DNA from: Scilla litardierei
Lineage: Eukaryota; Streptophyta; Magnoliopsida; Asparagales; Asparagaceae
Length of the DNA stretch: 64,000 nt
Direction: 5' to 3'
Assembly (NCBI GenBank): GCA_030789695.1
Contig: CM061139.1
Location: 9,315,878 to 9,379,877 of the forward strand
Notes under the pieces: model-generated
What the model saw: the letters and a program-made list of their open reading frames with translations, nothing else
Database searches by the model: none
Told to the model about the DNA's origin: nothing
Translations under genes and position numbers: made by a program
In this document: positions 19,767 through 31,764 of the stretch, piece after piece
How positions within the stretch are numbered: position 1 is the stretch's first letter
How the letters are laid out: each line of letters begins with the position of its first letter

Positions 19767-21835
19767 ATGCCGCCCCGGACACGGCCGAGGTCGAGGAGAG
19801 CTTCTGCCAAGCGGAAGCGGTCGGATGATGCCGGCCCCTCCCACGAGGTGGAGGACTCTCCTCCACCTTCTCCCACACACCCCGTCCACCCAGCATAGCC
19901 TGCAGGCCCCGCACACCCCGCACAGCCACTCCCTGTCGCTCCACAGCCACCACCTCCGGCTCCACTTGTCGGGCCGCTGGGGATCACGTTCCGGAACGAC
20001 GCACACCGCGTCGCTTTCGAGCGTATCTCCCAGCGCTCGATCGTACCCTCCAGGTTCGCACACCTTGCAGACCTATGATGCCTGGGGGTACTAGAGGGGA
20101 TGCTCACGTTGTACGACAACGTGGGCTGGCGAGATTTCTTTCAGGTGTCGGCGGACACGTTTATCCGTCCGACACTTGAGGTACTTAGTTCGATCGCCCG
20201 GACCGACGAGGGATGCTCGTTTCGGTTCATGGACCGGGAGTGCCAGGTCACTCTCGGTATGATGAGAGCCTTCTTCTCGTGGCCCGATGTCCCCATGGCC
20301 GACCGAGGTTACGCCCCACCCATATCCCCCCACCTTCCTTCGACGCCGGTGCCTTCTGGGCCCGGATTACGGGTCTTCACGCTGCCTTTGACCCTAGTAG
20401 GGCCAAGGCCTCGGCCATTGTCCATCCCTGCCTCCGTATAGCTCAGCGCCTTATGGCGACGACCTTTTTGGCGAGATATGAGCCGGGTACGATGTCCACG
20501 TCGAAGATCTATATGCTCTACGCGATGACACGGCCCAGAGCTCTATCTAAGGAGGGCGATGAGCTGGTCCCTGCCGTCGTGATTGATGTCGCGGCTTGGT
20601 TTTTGGACCACATCATTGTATCGGTGGGCGCTCGCTCACCGATATGCTGCGGCGGCCTGATCACCTTGCTTGCCCTTATGACCGGCGAGGACTTCCCTGA
20701 CGACCTGCGACGAGCACCGGGCCCCACTTCTCTGTCGATTAATGTAATGGCCCAGATGAAGATGCTTCGTCCGCACGGTGAGCGACACTGGGTCTGGCTA
20801 CACGGCCCCTTCGGTGCCGATTACATGATTCTTCCGAGCCCAGCTCGGACTCAGATTGCACCGGCCCATGTGGACTGGCTCCCTGCGATGGATGTTCTGA
20901 TCCCAGCCGCATACGTGCTCGAGGCCGAGGAGGCCGAGCAGGCCCACGCTGCCCACGCTGCCCCCGCAGACCCTGTAGCACCTGCCGAGCCTACTGCCCC
21001 TGTTGACCCCGTGGCACCTCAGCCTTTCCCTGATGTTTCTGCTGCTCCCGACACCTCTGTCGGTGTCGAGAGTACCCTCGCTGAGCCCACTCCCACTGCT
21101 TCCACGCCCACCACCACCACCATCGGCCCTCTGTCTGTCGAGCCCGTTTCCTCTGCCCCACCCGAGCGCCCACCGACTATAGTTGAGTGCGGAGAGCCCT
21201 CTTTTGCCACCGCCGTTGAGACCATGGTCTCCACCTCTGTCTCCACCGCTGCTGTATTCTCTGAGAGTGTCGTGGCGTCTGTCCACACTTCTGTGTCACC
21301 GACCTCTCTGGCCGCCTCATTGCCACTTTTGTATTCTTCTTTCGTTGCTGCTGCCTCCACTTCTCACCGTCCTGCCCAGCCTCGCACTGAGGCCAGGCCC
21401 ACACTTGCGAGCGTAGCACCTTTCGTTCCCTTGCCTGCTGAGCCCGTTACCTACGCCACCAGAGTATGCCAGCCCCGCCTTACACAGCCCAGACCGGTGC
21501 GTCCCTCTGCACCACCTCCCTCCGACACTGTACTTCAGAGCATTCGTGCTCTAGAGGGGGCGGTGAGTGGCCTCAGAGGCGACCTTAGGACCCTGTCCGC
21601 CACAGTCACTGCGATGGCTGGCCGCTTCGACCTGCTCCCGCACATTCACTACTGTCTTACCCAGGTCCTAGAGCGACTCCCACGCGTACCCGTACCCACC
21701 CAGCAGGTTCCCACTCCCACTACCACACACACCCAGCCTGCTTCCACTTCCACTCCCACACCCGCTCAGCAGCCTGTCCAGCCACCACCACCACCTCCGC
21801 CTCAGGACGGAGACGGCGCAGCACCACCTTCTTAG
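19767..21835 (+). pseudogene. ORF1-like (putative env-position) gene of Athila-3, broken
   Basis: The first frame starts MPPRTRPRSRRASAKRKRSD (basic, possible nuclear signal) at 19,767. It has in-frame stops near 19,890 and 20,070 and continues as VGWRDFF...CSFRFMDRECQVTLG. A frameshift near 20,290-20,330 moves to the frame that stays open to 21,835. That part has KASAIVHPCLRIAQRLMATT and ICCGGLITLLALMTG, typical of the ATHILA ORF-1 family (Pfam PF03078). It ends in a long Pro/Ser/Thr-rich tail with a short helix near 21,540-21,640. The gene lies 3' of pol, where Athila-type elements carry a gene of unknown, sometimes env-like, role. No membrane segment is evident. Confidence 0.75.
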
Positions 21836-23816
21836 GCACCCTTGATGCCATCGATTCTTTTTGCCGTTGTGCTGCCCGTTTCTGCTGGGTCCTGATGCAT
21901 TTTTGCCCACCACCCCCTCCCCTCACTGTTTTTGGATTCACATTTTGATCATATCTTTATATATCTTTTTGGGAGAGAGGGATAGTTTTTGGTGTCACAC
22001 TTACATATCTGTATCACTCCTGTATTTGCATGCATCATGTCCGCATCATATTTTTCATTTCATTATTTTTATTTTCTTCTTTTTTTTCCTCATGCATGCA
22101 TCCTCACTTACCCCTCACATTACTTGTCTCTCGGTGTGCTACACTTTGCACATTGAGGACACTGTGCCATTTAGCTTGGGGGAGTGAGTTCTCACGTTCT
22201 TTTTCAATTCACCACCTTTATTTTTAGTTTCTTCACGCCGTTTTCCGTTTTTTGCACTTATTTTCATCATTTTTTCTTTTATTTTACCATGCATCACGTT
22301 TTCCTTATTTTTCTGTGTGCCGCATTGTAAATAGTTTGATTTTCCCATTTATCTTTATTTCTTTTTCATCTCACGCTAGAGATGACTTTTCTATGATGAT
22401 GATTACGTGGAGTTAGCTTCCTTTATATGCATGCTATATTTGTCATGTCTTAGATTCTATTTCTGATATCATATGCTATGACTTGCCTTGCATTTAGAGA
22501 TAGTAACCCACACTTTTTCCACATGAAAATGGATGAAATTTTATTATTAGCTGAGTCTGAATATTCATATGTATGCTATCGCAGAAAACACACCAAGATT
22601 CACGCATTGAATGCTTATATCTGGAGTATCGTTTTCTTTTCCTATATCACTTCTATATGCATGATTTGTACATTTCACTTCAGGATGATTGAATGATGTT
22701 AGCTATGATAAATTTGGATTAGTTAGCTTTTTTGTGATCGAAACTGAGTAGATTCGATTACCCTGCTGAAGTTGTCGTGCACGTCTTATAGAGTGAACTG
22801 AGAGACATATTTATTTCTTTCTCCACATATCTTGAACATCAATTCTCTATTTTAAAATCATTGGTGAATCTCCCCTTTGCGATTCTATTATATGGCATTT
22901 CCCCCGCTATTAATTCCTAGCTCCAAATTTCCCAAAACCAAAGAAAAAGAAAAATTCTTGTATATCATTACTTCTCTTTGAGTTGGGATTATTGTGTATA
23001 TATGTTCATTGAAAAAAAAAGAAAAAGAAAAAAAAAAGAAAAAAAAAGAAAAAGAAAAAGAAAAAGAAAAAGAAAAGAGGAAAGAACCTCAATAAAAGAT
23101 CCTATCTCTTGTTCTCTCTTTCTTTCCCTCTATTTGTTTTTATTTTCATTACTTTTGGAGCTTTATAAAAATGGGGATGTAAATATTTTTTATGCCACCA
23201 CGCTTATAGATAAGCTTGGGGGAGGGAATCCAATGATGTGTGAGAGAGTGACTACTTGACGTTGCACGACAACCTAGGCTAAGTAATATTCTATACTCGG
23301 TGAGATTATTTTCAGCTTTACGAAGTTCAGAATTCCATGCCTAGCACTCATTTCATGAAATCCATGCTTATCTATTCTTTCTATTCTATTGTGTTATATT
23401 CTTATACTCCTCTTAGAAAGAGTTCAATTGAAAAGTGTGTGATCTGCGATATTGTATACCGCTTTAAATGATTCAGACGATGTTAATTCTAAAATTATTC
23501 CGTTTTTCATGATTATATCATTGTTCGTGGATTTTCTATTTCTATTTGCACCATTATACTATGATATCAAAATAAAATTCTTTGACATGTGTTTTTCATT
23601 CGGTGCATGCTATATGAGTAAGTGAAACCCACGTCCTGAGAAAATGATCTAGCAGCTTCCCTCTTCGCTTTCTTCTTTCTTCTTCGTTTTTATTTCGTTT
23701 TTTTTGTTTTTTTCGTATTCCTTCGTTTTTCATTTTATTTCGATTTTCGCCGTTTTCGTTTTCCGAATCCACCGGGTTCGCCTTTTACTTATCTTCCTCG
23801 AGGACGAGTAAGAGGT
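21836..23816 (+). other. Non-coding 3' region of Athila-3
   Basis: AT-rich, no gene seen. Purine tracts AGCTTGGGGGAG (22,173-22,184, after ATTGAGGACACTG) and AAGCTTGGGGGAGGGA (23,212-23,227) resemble the real polypurine tract and match the positions seen in Athila-2. A 77-bp run of A and G only is at 23,011-23,087; the Lys/Arg-rich frame across it is low-complexity. Confidence 0.75.
23011..23087. repeat. Low-complexity A/G tract
   Basis: Runs of A with regularly spaced G, purine only on the plus strand. Confidence 0.95.
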
Positions 23817-23831
23817 AAGCTTGGGGGATTT
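23817..23831 (+). promoter_or_regulatory. Polypurine tract of Athila-3
   Basis: AAGCTTGGGGGATTT directly before the 3' LTR. It is preceded by the phrase CTTCCTCGAGGACGAGTAAG, shared with Athila-2 and, inverted, with the stub at 58,900. Confidence 0.88.
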
Positions 23832-24125
23832 TGATCACTCCTTATTTTACACTTTTTTCCCGCATGTTTGCATGCCATTTAGATCGCCCAAATCATGTTT
23901 TTCACGATATATCGACGATATTGCGATGCTTTTCACAATTTGTTGTTTTTGTCGCATTTCAGGTGATTTGGAGCGATTTGGAGTGATCTCGAGATACGCC
24001 TACTCCAGAGTGTCACCAATGACCTCCCCGAGGGGTATTTTGCTGTTGGAGAGGAGAGGAAGAAGAAAGAATGTTGCAGGAGCGACGAGGAGGCCAAAAC
24101 AAGCTGTTTGGGCATTTTTGGTGTC

Positions 24126-24510
24126 TCACTCGGCCGAGTGAAGGAGTCACTCGGCCGACCAGCGAGACACCGCTCGGCCGACCTAATCGGATACGTTTCA
24201 TGTGTGCACTCGGCCGAGCATCGGAAGCCACATCGGCCGAGTGACGAGACCCCGTCTGCCCGAGTGGCACCCAGACGAAGCCATTCAAAAATCGCCAACT
24301 TACTGTTTTTCGTCTACCTGAGCTTCAGAAGACCCACTCGGCCGAGTGGAAAATGCCGACCGCCCGAGTACCTAGAAGCCAGCGACCGAGTGACGACAAC
24401 TCACTCGGCCGAGCGACTCCCGAAGTGAAGACCCCCGAAGACCCAGACTTACTGGAAATTTACAGGGTTTCTCACTCGGCTGAGCGACTTTTGTCACTCG
24501 GCCAAGTGCG
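24126..24510 (+). repeat. ACTCGGCCGAGT palindrome array, 3' LTR copy
   Basis: Same sites as in the 5' LTR but one 21-bp unit fewer at its start. Confidence 0.88.
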
Positions 24511-24989
24511 ACGCGCGGCCTGTAGCGAAAATTGCGGATTTCAGGCTGCGCAGGGGTATTTTGGTCACAGTTTTTTGGACGATTTTGGGGGGTATTTAAC
24601 CCCTGTTTTTACCCTAGGTTAGAGAGCTTTTTCTCTTAGATTTTTGCAGCCTTTTAGATTAACTTTTTAGCTTTATTCTTGTGATTGGAGAGGAGACAAA
24701 AAGTTGATTTTTGTTGGATTATTTGAAGAACTCCATTGGTTTGTGTCTCTCTCCTCTAAAAATACAATTTTTATTGCTTATCTCAATATTGTGATGAATT
24801 CTCTTGTTAATTTCATTGATTATTTTTGTGATCGTGCTATGAATTGTGAGTAGTCTCTACGTCTCGGGGCGTGGGGATGAACCCTACGAGCCCAATTTCA
24901 GATTTGTGATGAATTGGTAGAAATATTGCTAGAATTTGCTATTAGGGATTAGATTGGGATCGATTTACTACGGATAGCTAGGTATTCAT

Positions 24990-25325
24990 ATCGATTGGGA
25001 TTTGCAAGAGATTGGATCCCAATTCGATAGGAAACCCTAGAAATCCGAATTGGGTTGGAATCGAATTTCCGTAGTATCGGTTTGCAAGAGATTGGACCGA
25101 TACTAGGGTTCTCGGTTGCAATTCCATGCCAATACCCGTTTGCAAGAGATTGGACGGGTAGGAACTATCCCAAGCTAGGTCGTGGCCCGAGTTTGCACGA
25201 GAGTGGGCTCGGGGCGCGATTGAACGATGATGTTGATCCTAATGCTAGCTTGCCTAGGCTAGGGTTTGCAAGAGATTGGACCCAAACCTAGGATAGCTAT
25301 AGACCGGCAACAGCGCGAGAGCGTG
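24990..25325 (+). other. GNRA stem-loop series, 3' LTR copy
   Basis: H1 24,990-25,028, H2 25,072-25,105, H3 25,133-25,160, H4 25,186-25,213, H5 25,253-25,292, then the ACGC-GAGA-GCGT hairpin. Confidence 0.78.
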
Positions 25326-25657
25326 AGCTAGGTTCTACATTCAGTTACAACTAGTTCATCCGAAATTCTACCCTAGCAATGTTGATGCCAACGAATCACA
25401 TTGACGAGATACGGTGAGCAGCGGGGATTCCCCATTCCCTAGGCGTCTTTTATTTGATTTGATACCTCCATATTTTGTCTGACGATTGTGACAGGATCGC
25501 CAAAGGCAAATTTCCCTCTTTTCTGTTCTTAATAGCCAGGTTGTTCGGAGCAAGCACTTTCATTCGTCTTCCCTGTGTTCGATAACCCGCTTGCCGCTAC
25601 ACCGTGCACTTGCGGTAAAACTACAACCGTTCTTCGGGTTACATTCCGGAGCGATCA

Positions 25658-25744
25658 GTTGGTCGGCTCGCAAAGGGGTGGCCCCTCCGATTGTGTAGTC
25701 GAGCGGCCCGCAAGGGTAGAGTGAACTTCGTAGCTTGGTTGGCC

Positions 25745-25748
<4 letters not shown>
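25658..25748. repeat. Minisatellite fragment between Athila-3 and gypsy-1
   Basis: Continues the unit broken at 12,797 (GTTGGTCGGCTCGCAAAGG and GGGTGGCCCCTCCGAT are recognisable) up to CTTGGTTGGCC, then passes into the GA tract. Confidence 0.85.

Positions 25749-25816
<68 letters not shown>
25749..25816. repeat. (GA)n microsatellite, left half
   Basis: About 30 GA units followed by a short (TG)n run touching the gypsy-1 LTR. The right half is at 35,434-35,474. Confidence 0.93.
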
Positions 25817-25822
25817 TGTGTG

Positions 25823-28211
25823 TGTCACGCCCCGCTTCCGTAAAATGGAGTCGAGACGTGAGAAGGTCCGCACGAGAGTGGAGCTGTGAAGCCCCAAACC
25901 TGATAAGCGTCAATAAAACATAAGCAGGTCCCTGTAACCACAAACGGAACAACAATAATAACACAAGGAGAGACAGAAATAAAATCTCATATCTCATAAT
26001 TTGTCCAACATGAAAATTAAGTTCAACATCCAGAAAAGCCACCAGGCTAAAAGAAAGTGTCTAAAGGCCCAGAACAAGGCCAACAAAAGGAACAACGTAA
26101 CAAAGTATAGGTGCTACGCACCGACAACAAAACAACAGTATAAACAAAAGGAAAAAACACAACGAAGACACTAGGACTGGTCCCAGTGTCCACGTACTCC
26201 TTGCCAAACACAGGCTCGGGCTCGGCGTCAGCAAACACCTCGTCCTCAACAAAGTACTCAGGCTCAGGATCTAACATGTGTCACCCAAAAGAGTAAATGG
26301 GCACATGTCAGCAAGTCTAAAAGACTTGGGCAAGGAAACTGAAAGTAAGGCAAACTAACAACCTAGCAGTTTTAGTATGCATGACATGGCAGTTATAACA
26401 TGAGTGCACAAGCAAGACATGGTGAAACAATAAGTGCAAGAGAATAATTATCGGGACAAGTCAAGAGTAGCCAAGCTACTAACAATCTCAATCTTTCACT
26501 AGTCACGTTTCAAGTTGTTTGTAGATGTTTACGCCTTACAGCTGAATAGTTTGGCATCCACGCTGATTGGCCGCTTAACACTACCCCAGAACCCAGAGTT
26601 TACGCCTTACCACTGCAGTTGCTGATCGGGCAGACTCCTAGTTGATTGGCCGCTTAACTCTTACCCCCAATACCCACATGTAAACGAGCCAGGGTCCCTG
26701 CACATGAGCTCAGTAAATGAGCAAGGGTTGCCCCGCACAGGAGCTCGCATTCTAGTTCACGACTCATAAGCATTTGGCGTAGAGGTGCACCTAGCCGGAA
26801 ATAAGTACTTCGTGCATTGGCTATCAACCAACACATGGCCCGCTTCTGGAACACGAGCCAGGAAACACAAGTATTGTAGCAAAGCTACGCAATCACGGAA
26901 ACACTTAAAGAATGCAATGACATGACAATTAATTTGCGTACCGTTAATGGAAATTAAATATGACATGGTAATTGTGCAACATGATAAATGTCAGATCTAG
27001 CTTCGTTGTCAAGCTAGTTCCTAAATTTGCGCCTAGGCGAGTATCATTTCTTCGCCTAGTCTCTTTTACGCCTACAACAAGCAAATGGCCTAAAACATGG
27101 CCTAAACCCTAAGTGGCAAGTTTCACTTGCCTAGCACCGAGGATGACGATCAACGAGGGTTTGTCCCACAGACGCTAATCTACGGGGAAGTCGCTGTTAT
27201 GGAGAAACAATCATCAAATCAACATTAATTTCATTAGGGTTTCATAAGAACACAAATGGGTTATGCTAAAACTAAAGAATCGAGTATTACCGTGAAGAAG
27301 CGGAGGAACGATGCCGAGCAACCACGGCAACGGAAGAAACGCTTCGGGGAACCTAGGGTTCAGATTTGAAAAGGATGGGGAAAATCTGGAGAAATGGGTT
27401 TTGATGTGGATTTTGGGGATTTGATGAAGATTTGAGGAAGATGAGAGGTAGAATGTGTTAAGTGAGGGTTTGGATGATGGAGGATGAGCTTGGGATGAGG
27501 GAATAAGGGTTTGAGGTAGTAGGGGGCTCAATGGGGGAGAAACTAGGGTTTTAGGTCATGAGGAAGAAGAAGAAAACGTTTGGAGGGGTATTTATAGAGT
27601 TTGGTGGCGGCTAGGGCAAAACTAGGGTTTCCTGTACTGTTTAGTCGGTCAAAGAGCAACCACTGACCGACTAGTTTGGCATCTAGTCGGTCGATGAACG
27701 TTCTTAGACCGACTAAGAAGGAACAATAACTGGTACCAAAAATAGTTAATGAGTTAGTCGGTTAAAGAAGCATTGCCGACCGACTAGTTTGCAACCTAGT
27801 CGGTCAACCAACGGTCTTAGACCGACTAACGATAAACAGTAACTCCTGAGAAATTTAGAAAGCCAACTAGTCGGTTCAAGAAGGTTTTCAGACCGACTGG
27901 ATCGTCATCTAGTCGGTCGATGCCCCTTCTTACACCGGCTAATGAGCACCAAAAGTTCCGAAATGGAGCGCTAAGCTCCGGGATCGATTCCTAAGACTCC
28001 TAGGCTTGATCTAACAATAAGATATGACCGATATGAAGCCCGTCACGAATGACTTACTCCAAAATCGACGATTCTAAGGAAGAAGCTAGAAAATACGACG
28101 AAACGATCGAAAATGAAAGCTACGGAGACGAAAACCACGCATAAGGAGAAAATTCACCAAAACATATAATATAATATAATAAATCCAGATACATGAAAAC
28201 CAGTCGTTACA
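25823..28211 (-). repeat. 3' LTR of gypsy-1
   Basis: 2.39 kb with minus-strand TGTAACGACTGG...GGCGTGACA ends. Array of GTCGGTC palindromes at 27,642-27,942 and minus-strand TATA-like TCTATAAATA at 27,589-27,598. TGTGTG next to the left end may be a microsatellite extension. Confidence 0.92.
27642..27942 (-). repeat. CTAGTCGGTC/GACCGACTAG inverted-repeat array (3' LTR)
   Basis: Three units of TAGTCGGTC-n-GACCGACTAG-n-CTAGTCGGTC-n-GACCGACTA with a period near 110 bp, ending about 45 bp upstream (minus sense) of the TATA-like box. Confidence 0.87.
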
Positions 28212-28224
28212 TCCTCCCCAACTT
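28212..28224 (-). promoter_or_regulatory. Polypurine tract of gypsy-1
   Basis: Minus strand AAGTTGGGGAGGA directly before the 3' LTR start TGTAACG. Confidence 0.85.
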
Positions 28225-28257
28225 AAGAAAAATTCCGTCCTCGGAATTTTCCAACAC

Positions 28258-29161
28258 TCACGTGTCCGGGAACAAAAGTGGGAAACGCTCTCGCATCTCA
28301 TCCTCATTCTCCCAAGTAGACTCTCCAGGCGAGCCGTGTCGCCACATCACCCTCACAAGATTGACAACATTGTTCCGAAGTGACTTCTGACGCCTGTCCA
28401 GAATCTGCACTGGCTGCTGGTCATACGTCATATCGGGGCGAACGGAAATCTCCGAGAAATCCACAGCATGAGATGGATCGCTAATGTATCAACGAAGCTG
28501 CGACACATGGAAAACATTGTGAACTCCCTCCAAAGATGGCGGCAAGGTTAAGCGATAAGCTACCTCGCCAACTTTCTCCAGAATGTCAAACGGTCTAATG
28601 TATCGCGGGCTCAACTTCCCTCGCTTCCCAAAACGAATCACTCCACGATTCGGGGAAATCCTCAGAAACACATGGTCGCCCGGCTGAAACTCCAAAGGAC
28701 GACGTTTAGCATCTGCCCAATGCTTAAAACGGTCCTGAGCAATCCTCAACCTCTCCCGCATGTTTCTGACAATACCCACGGCCTCCATAATCGTCTCAGG
28801 TCCCAACAGCTCACGATCACCAACGTCATCCCAACTCAATGGCGATCGACATTTCCCCCCCATAAAGAGCGGCGAAAGGCGCCATGCCAACACTTGCCTG
28901 GAAGCTGTTGTTGTAAGAAAACGCCACCAGATGTAGATGGTCCTCCCACGAACCCTTGAAATCCAACATGCACGCCCTCAGCATGTCCTCCAAGATCTGA
29001 ATCGTCCTCTCAGACTGGCCATCCGTCTGTGGATGGTACGCCGTGCTGAAACTCAGACGCGTACCCAAACTCTTCTGCAAACTCTGCCAGAACTGAGATG
29101 TGAACCTCGTGTCTCTGTCCGACACGATACTCACGGGGACTCCGTGAAGTCGTACGACCTC
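28258..29161 (-). pseudogene. pol: Gypsy-1 pol, exon 3: integrase C-terminal half
   Basis: Begins [20 protein letters not shown] after the proposed 70-bp intron. It holds the second catalytic Asp (SDRD) and the Glu in [16 protein letters not shown]. One extra G in a G run near 28,860 shifts the frame at [14 protein letters not shown]. The new frame stays open except for a TGA at 28,489-28,491 (FHVSQLR, stop, YISDPS), where the family normally has Arg or Lys. With the extra base removed, the length agrees exactly with a 301-codon exon. It ends FPLLFPDT with no chromodomain visible. Confidence 0.82.
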
Positions 29162-29231
29162 CTGCACGATTCACGTTACATCACCATCCAAACTAGGAAA
29201 AGGAAATAAAAACGGAGAGTAAAGAATTTAC
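29162..29231 (-). other. Probable 70-bp spliceosomal intron in integrase (gypsy-1)
   Basis: Minus strand ATGGAG|GTAAATTC...CGTGCAG|GAGGTC, T-rich. Removing it joins LARIYME to EVVRLHGVP, the normal integrase sequence. At 70 bp it is not a multiple of three and contains stops, so the frame is restored only by removal. Confidence 0.68.
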
Positions 29232-31651
29232 CTCCATATATATCCTTGCTAGCGCCTCAGTGGACTGTCCCACTCGGAATGGAATAAAGTGCGCGGATTT
29301 GGTCAATCGATCTACGATCACCCAAATCGCGTCATTCTGCTTCGGACTCTGAGGCAGTCCAGTCACGAAATCTATAGTGATGTGTTGCCACTTCCACTCC
29401 GGAATCGGAAGCGGTTGTAGCAACCCGGCCGTACGCTGATGTTCCGCCTTTACTTGTTGACAAACCAAGCACTTGGCTACACTCCGAGCCACACTCCTCT
29501 TCATGCCATGCCACCAATAGTTCAGACGAAGATCCTGGTACATCTTGGTGCCACCAGGATGCACAAAATACGGCAAACTGTGTGCCTCCACCATCAACTC
29601 CTCTCTAATATCTCCAGCCGGCACACACAACCTGGCTCCAAACCTCAGCGAGCCATCCTCATGAATCAAAAAGTCAGTCCGCAGACCGGCTTCCACCTGC
29701 TCCCGAATCTTCACCAGCTTTGGATCTCCAGCCTGGCCAGCCTTAATCCGATCCACAATCGTCGACTGTATCTGCATACACATCAACGAAGAAGCCTCCC
29801 CAGGAAGAACAATCTCAACACCAGACTCGTAAAAATCCTGCTGCAATCTCCACTGCGAAGTCAAAATCATCACCGTTGGAAGCCTACTCAGCGCATCAAG
29901 AACCACATTCACCTTGCCAGGGTGATACTGCAAATCAATCTCATAATCCGCCACGAGCTCCAACCATCGACGCTGTCGCATGTTGAGCTCCTTCTGAGTA
30001 AAAATATACTTCAAGCTTTTGTGATCGGTGAAGATCTTCACTTTCTCACTCAGCAGGAAGTGCCTCCAAATCTTGAGCGCGAACACAACAGCAGCCAACT
30101 CCAAATCATGCGTCGGGTAATTCTTCTCATGAACCTTGAGCTGACGAGACGCATACGCCACAACATGCCCGTGCTGATGCAACACGCAACCGAGACCCTT
30201 ACTAGAAGCATCGGAAAAGATCTCAAATCCACCGCTGCGATCAGGCACACCAAGAATAGGGGCAGTCGTCAATCTCTCCCTCAGAACACCAAAAGCATTC
30301 TCACAATCACCCGACTAAATAAAAGGTACATCCTTCCACGTCAATCTGGTCATCGGCTCAGCAATACGGGAAAAGTCCTTAATGAAACACCGATAATATC
30401 CCGCCAAACCAAGGAAACTCCGGATCTCAGACGCTGACTGCGGAACAGGCCACTCTCTGATGGCCCTAATCTTCTCGGGATCCACTGAAATACCATCTCC
30501 AGTCACCACATGCCCCAGAAGAGCAACTCTATCCAGCCAAAACTCGCACTTCGAAAATTTAGCATACAACCGATGCTTCCTCAAAATCTCCAATACCGTC
30601 CTCAAGTGCGATGCATGCTCCTCCTTCGACTTTGAATAGATCAGAATGTCGTCAATAAAGATAACGACAAACTTATCCAAAAAGTCATAGAAAATCAGGT
30701 TCATCAGATTCATGAAAACTGCGGGTGCATTAGTCACGCCGAAAGGCATAACCACAAACTCATAGTGTCCATACTTCGTCCTAAACGTTGTCTTCGGAAC
30801 ATCATCCTTCCTCACCTTCAACTGATGGTAACCACTCCTCAAATCCAATTTAGAAAACACCCTCGAACCTCCAAGCTGATCAAAAATATCATCGATGCGA
30901 GGCAACGGGTATTTATTCTTGATTGTCACCGCATTCAACTCCCGATAGTCCACGCACATGCGACGTGAACCATCCTTCTTCTTCACCAGCAGCACCGGTG
31001 CTCCCCACAGAGACACACTAGGGTTGATATAACACTTCTGCAAAAGCTCATCCAGCTGCTTCCGCAATTCCTCCAACTCAGCGGGTGCCATACGATAAGG
31101 CGCCTTCGAAATCGGCTGCGCTCCCAGAACAAGATCAATAGAAAATTCTAGAGCTCGATCAGGTGGCAAACCAGACATCTCCTCGGGGAAGACGTCATCA
31201 AAATCCCGCACAACCGCTGGCCTCTCTAACTCCATCTGCATAGCCACAACCTCCACCGGCCTGGCCCGAAACCTGACAGGACCAAGCGAGCTGCTACCAC
31301 GGTTGAACTCAAATATTGGATGTCCGGGAATCTCGAACACCACCTTCTTCCTCCGACAGTCGATCGTAGCATAGAAGCTCTCAAGCCAATCCATCTCAAG
31401 GACTGCATCATAGTTGATGATGTCGTGGACAATGAAATCAGCGTAAAGCTCATGTCCACAGACCACCAACGAGCAAGAATTGCAACCAAGATGCACCGAG
31501 ACCACGCCATTCCCTGTAACGATATTCCAACTCTTGGGAAGAGGGGACGTCGACAAGGAATGCTTCTCCACGAAGCTTCGAGAAATAATGCACATCGATG
31601 CACCAGAGTCAAAGAGGACTCGTGCAGGAAATGTGCACACCAAAACCACAC
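29232..31651 (-). pseudogene. pol: Gypsy-1 pol, exon 2: protease, reverse transcriptase, RNase H, integrase N-terminal half
   Basis: Protease motif [10 protein letters not shown] lies about 15 codons in. Reverse transcriptase has MCVDYRELN and the active-site FIDDILIYS, then [16 protein letters not shown]. RNase H has FSDASSKGLGCVLHQ and FTDHKSLKYIF. Integrase has an HHCC module (HSLPYFVHPGG...CLVCQQ) and the first catalytic Asp in HITIDFVTGLP. A single in-frame TAG near 30,314 interrupts VPFI(stop)SGDCENAF where the family usually has Trp, so TGG to TAG is likely. The remaining 806 codons are open and consistent in frame with the proposed introns at each end. Confidence 0.87.
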
Positions 31652-31764
31652 CTAACAAGCAATTAACAATCAAACCCTAGTCTAGCAAACAATCATGTTC
31701 AAGCAAACAACACAATCTAACAATCAAAACCAGCTAGGAAAGTAACAGCTAGATTGAGGATTAC
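31652..31764 (-). other. Probable 113-bp spliceosomal intron at the gag/protease junction (gypsy-1)
   Basis: Minus strand ATCGCAG|GTAATCCTC...GCTTGTTAG|GTGTGG. Splicing joins DEVIAG to [17 protein letters not shown] in phase 1. Unspliced, gag ends after 12 extra residues. The same position and phase are seen in gypsy-2 with an otherwise different intron sequence. Confidence 0.72.

Larger units (their letters stand above)
12798..25657 (+). mobile_element. Athila-3: full-length 12.9-kb Athila-like element without gag
   Basis: Two LTRs (1,846 and 1,826 bp) with TGATCACTCC...GCGATCA ends, a tRNA-Asp-type primer site and a polypurine tract define it. The target duplication is ATTGG (12,793-12,797) versus GTTGG (25,658-25,662), one change. 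Contents in order: pol, an internal promoter-like region, a decayed ORF1-like gene and about 2 kb of non-coding DNA. No gag or protease is found; pol starts 36 bp after the LTR. The LTRs are nearly identical by eye apart from one 21-bp repeat unit, so the insertion is young. Confidence 0.93.
23832..25657 (+). repeat. 3' LTR of Athila-3
   Basis: 1,826 bp, nearly identical to the 5' LTR. It has the palindrome array (about 24,126-24,510), TATA-like box (24,593-24,599) and stem-loop series (24,990 to about 25,325). H3 here reads TACCCGT/ACGGGTA, a perfect stem where the 5' LTR has one mismatch. Confidence 0.94.

Noticed and set aside
22978..23259. Lys/Arg-rich 93-codon frame
   Set aside because: Translation of an A/G-only tract in the Athila-3 3' non-coding region.
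25817..25823. Exact target duplication for gypsy-1
   Set aside because: The insertion is in a GA tract with an adjoining TG run, so a GAGAG duplication cannot be distinguished from the microsatellite.
29439..30437. 332-codon plus-strand frame
   Set aside because: Antisense shadow of the gypsy-1 RNase H/integrase region; no domain in this sense.
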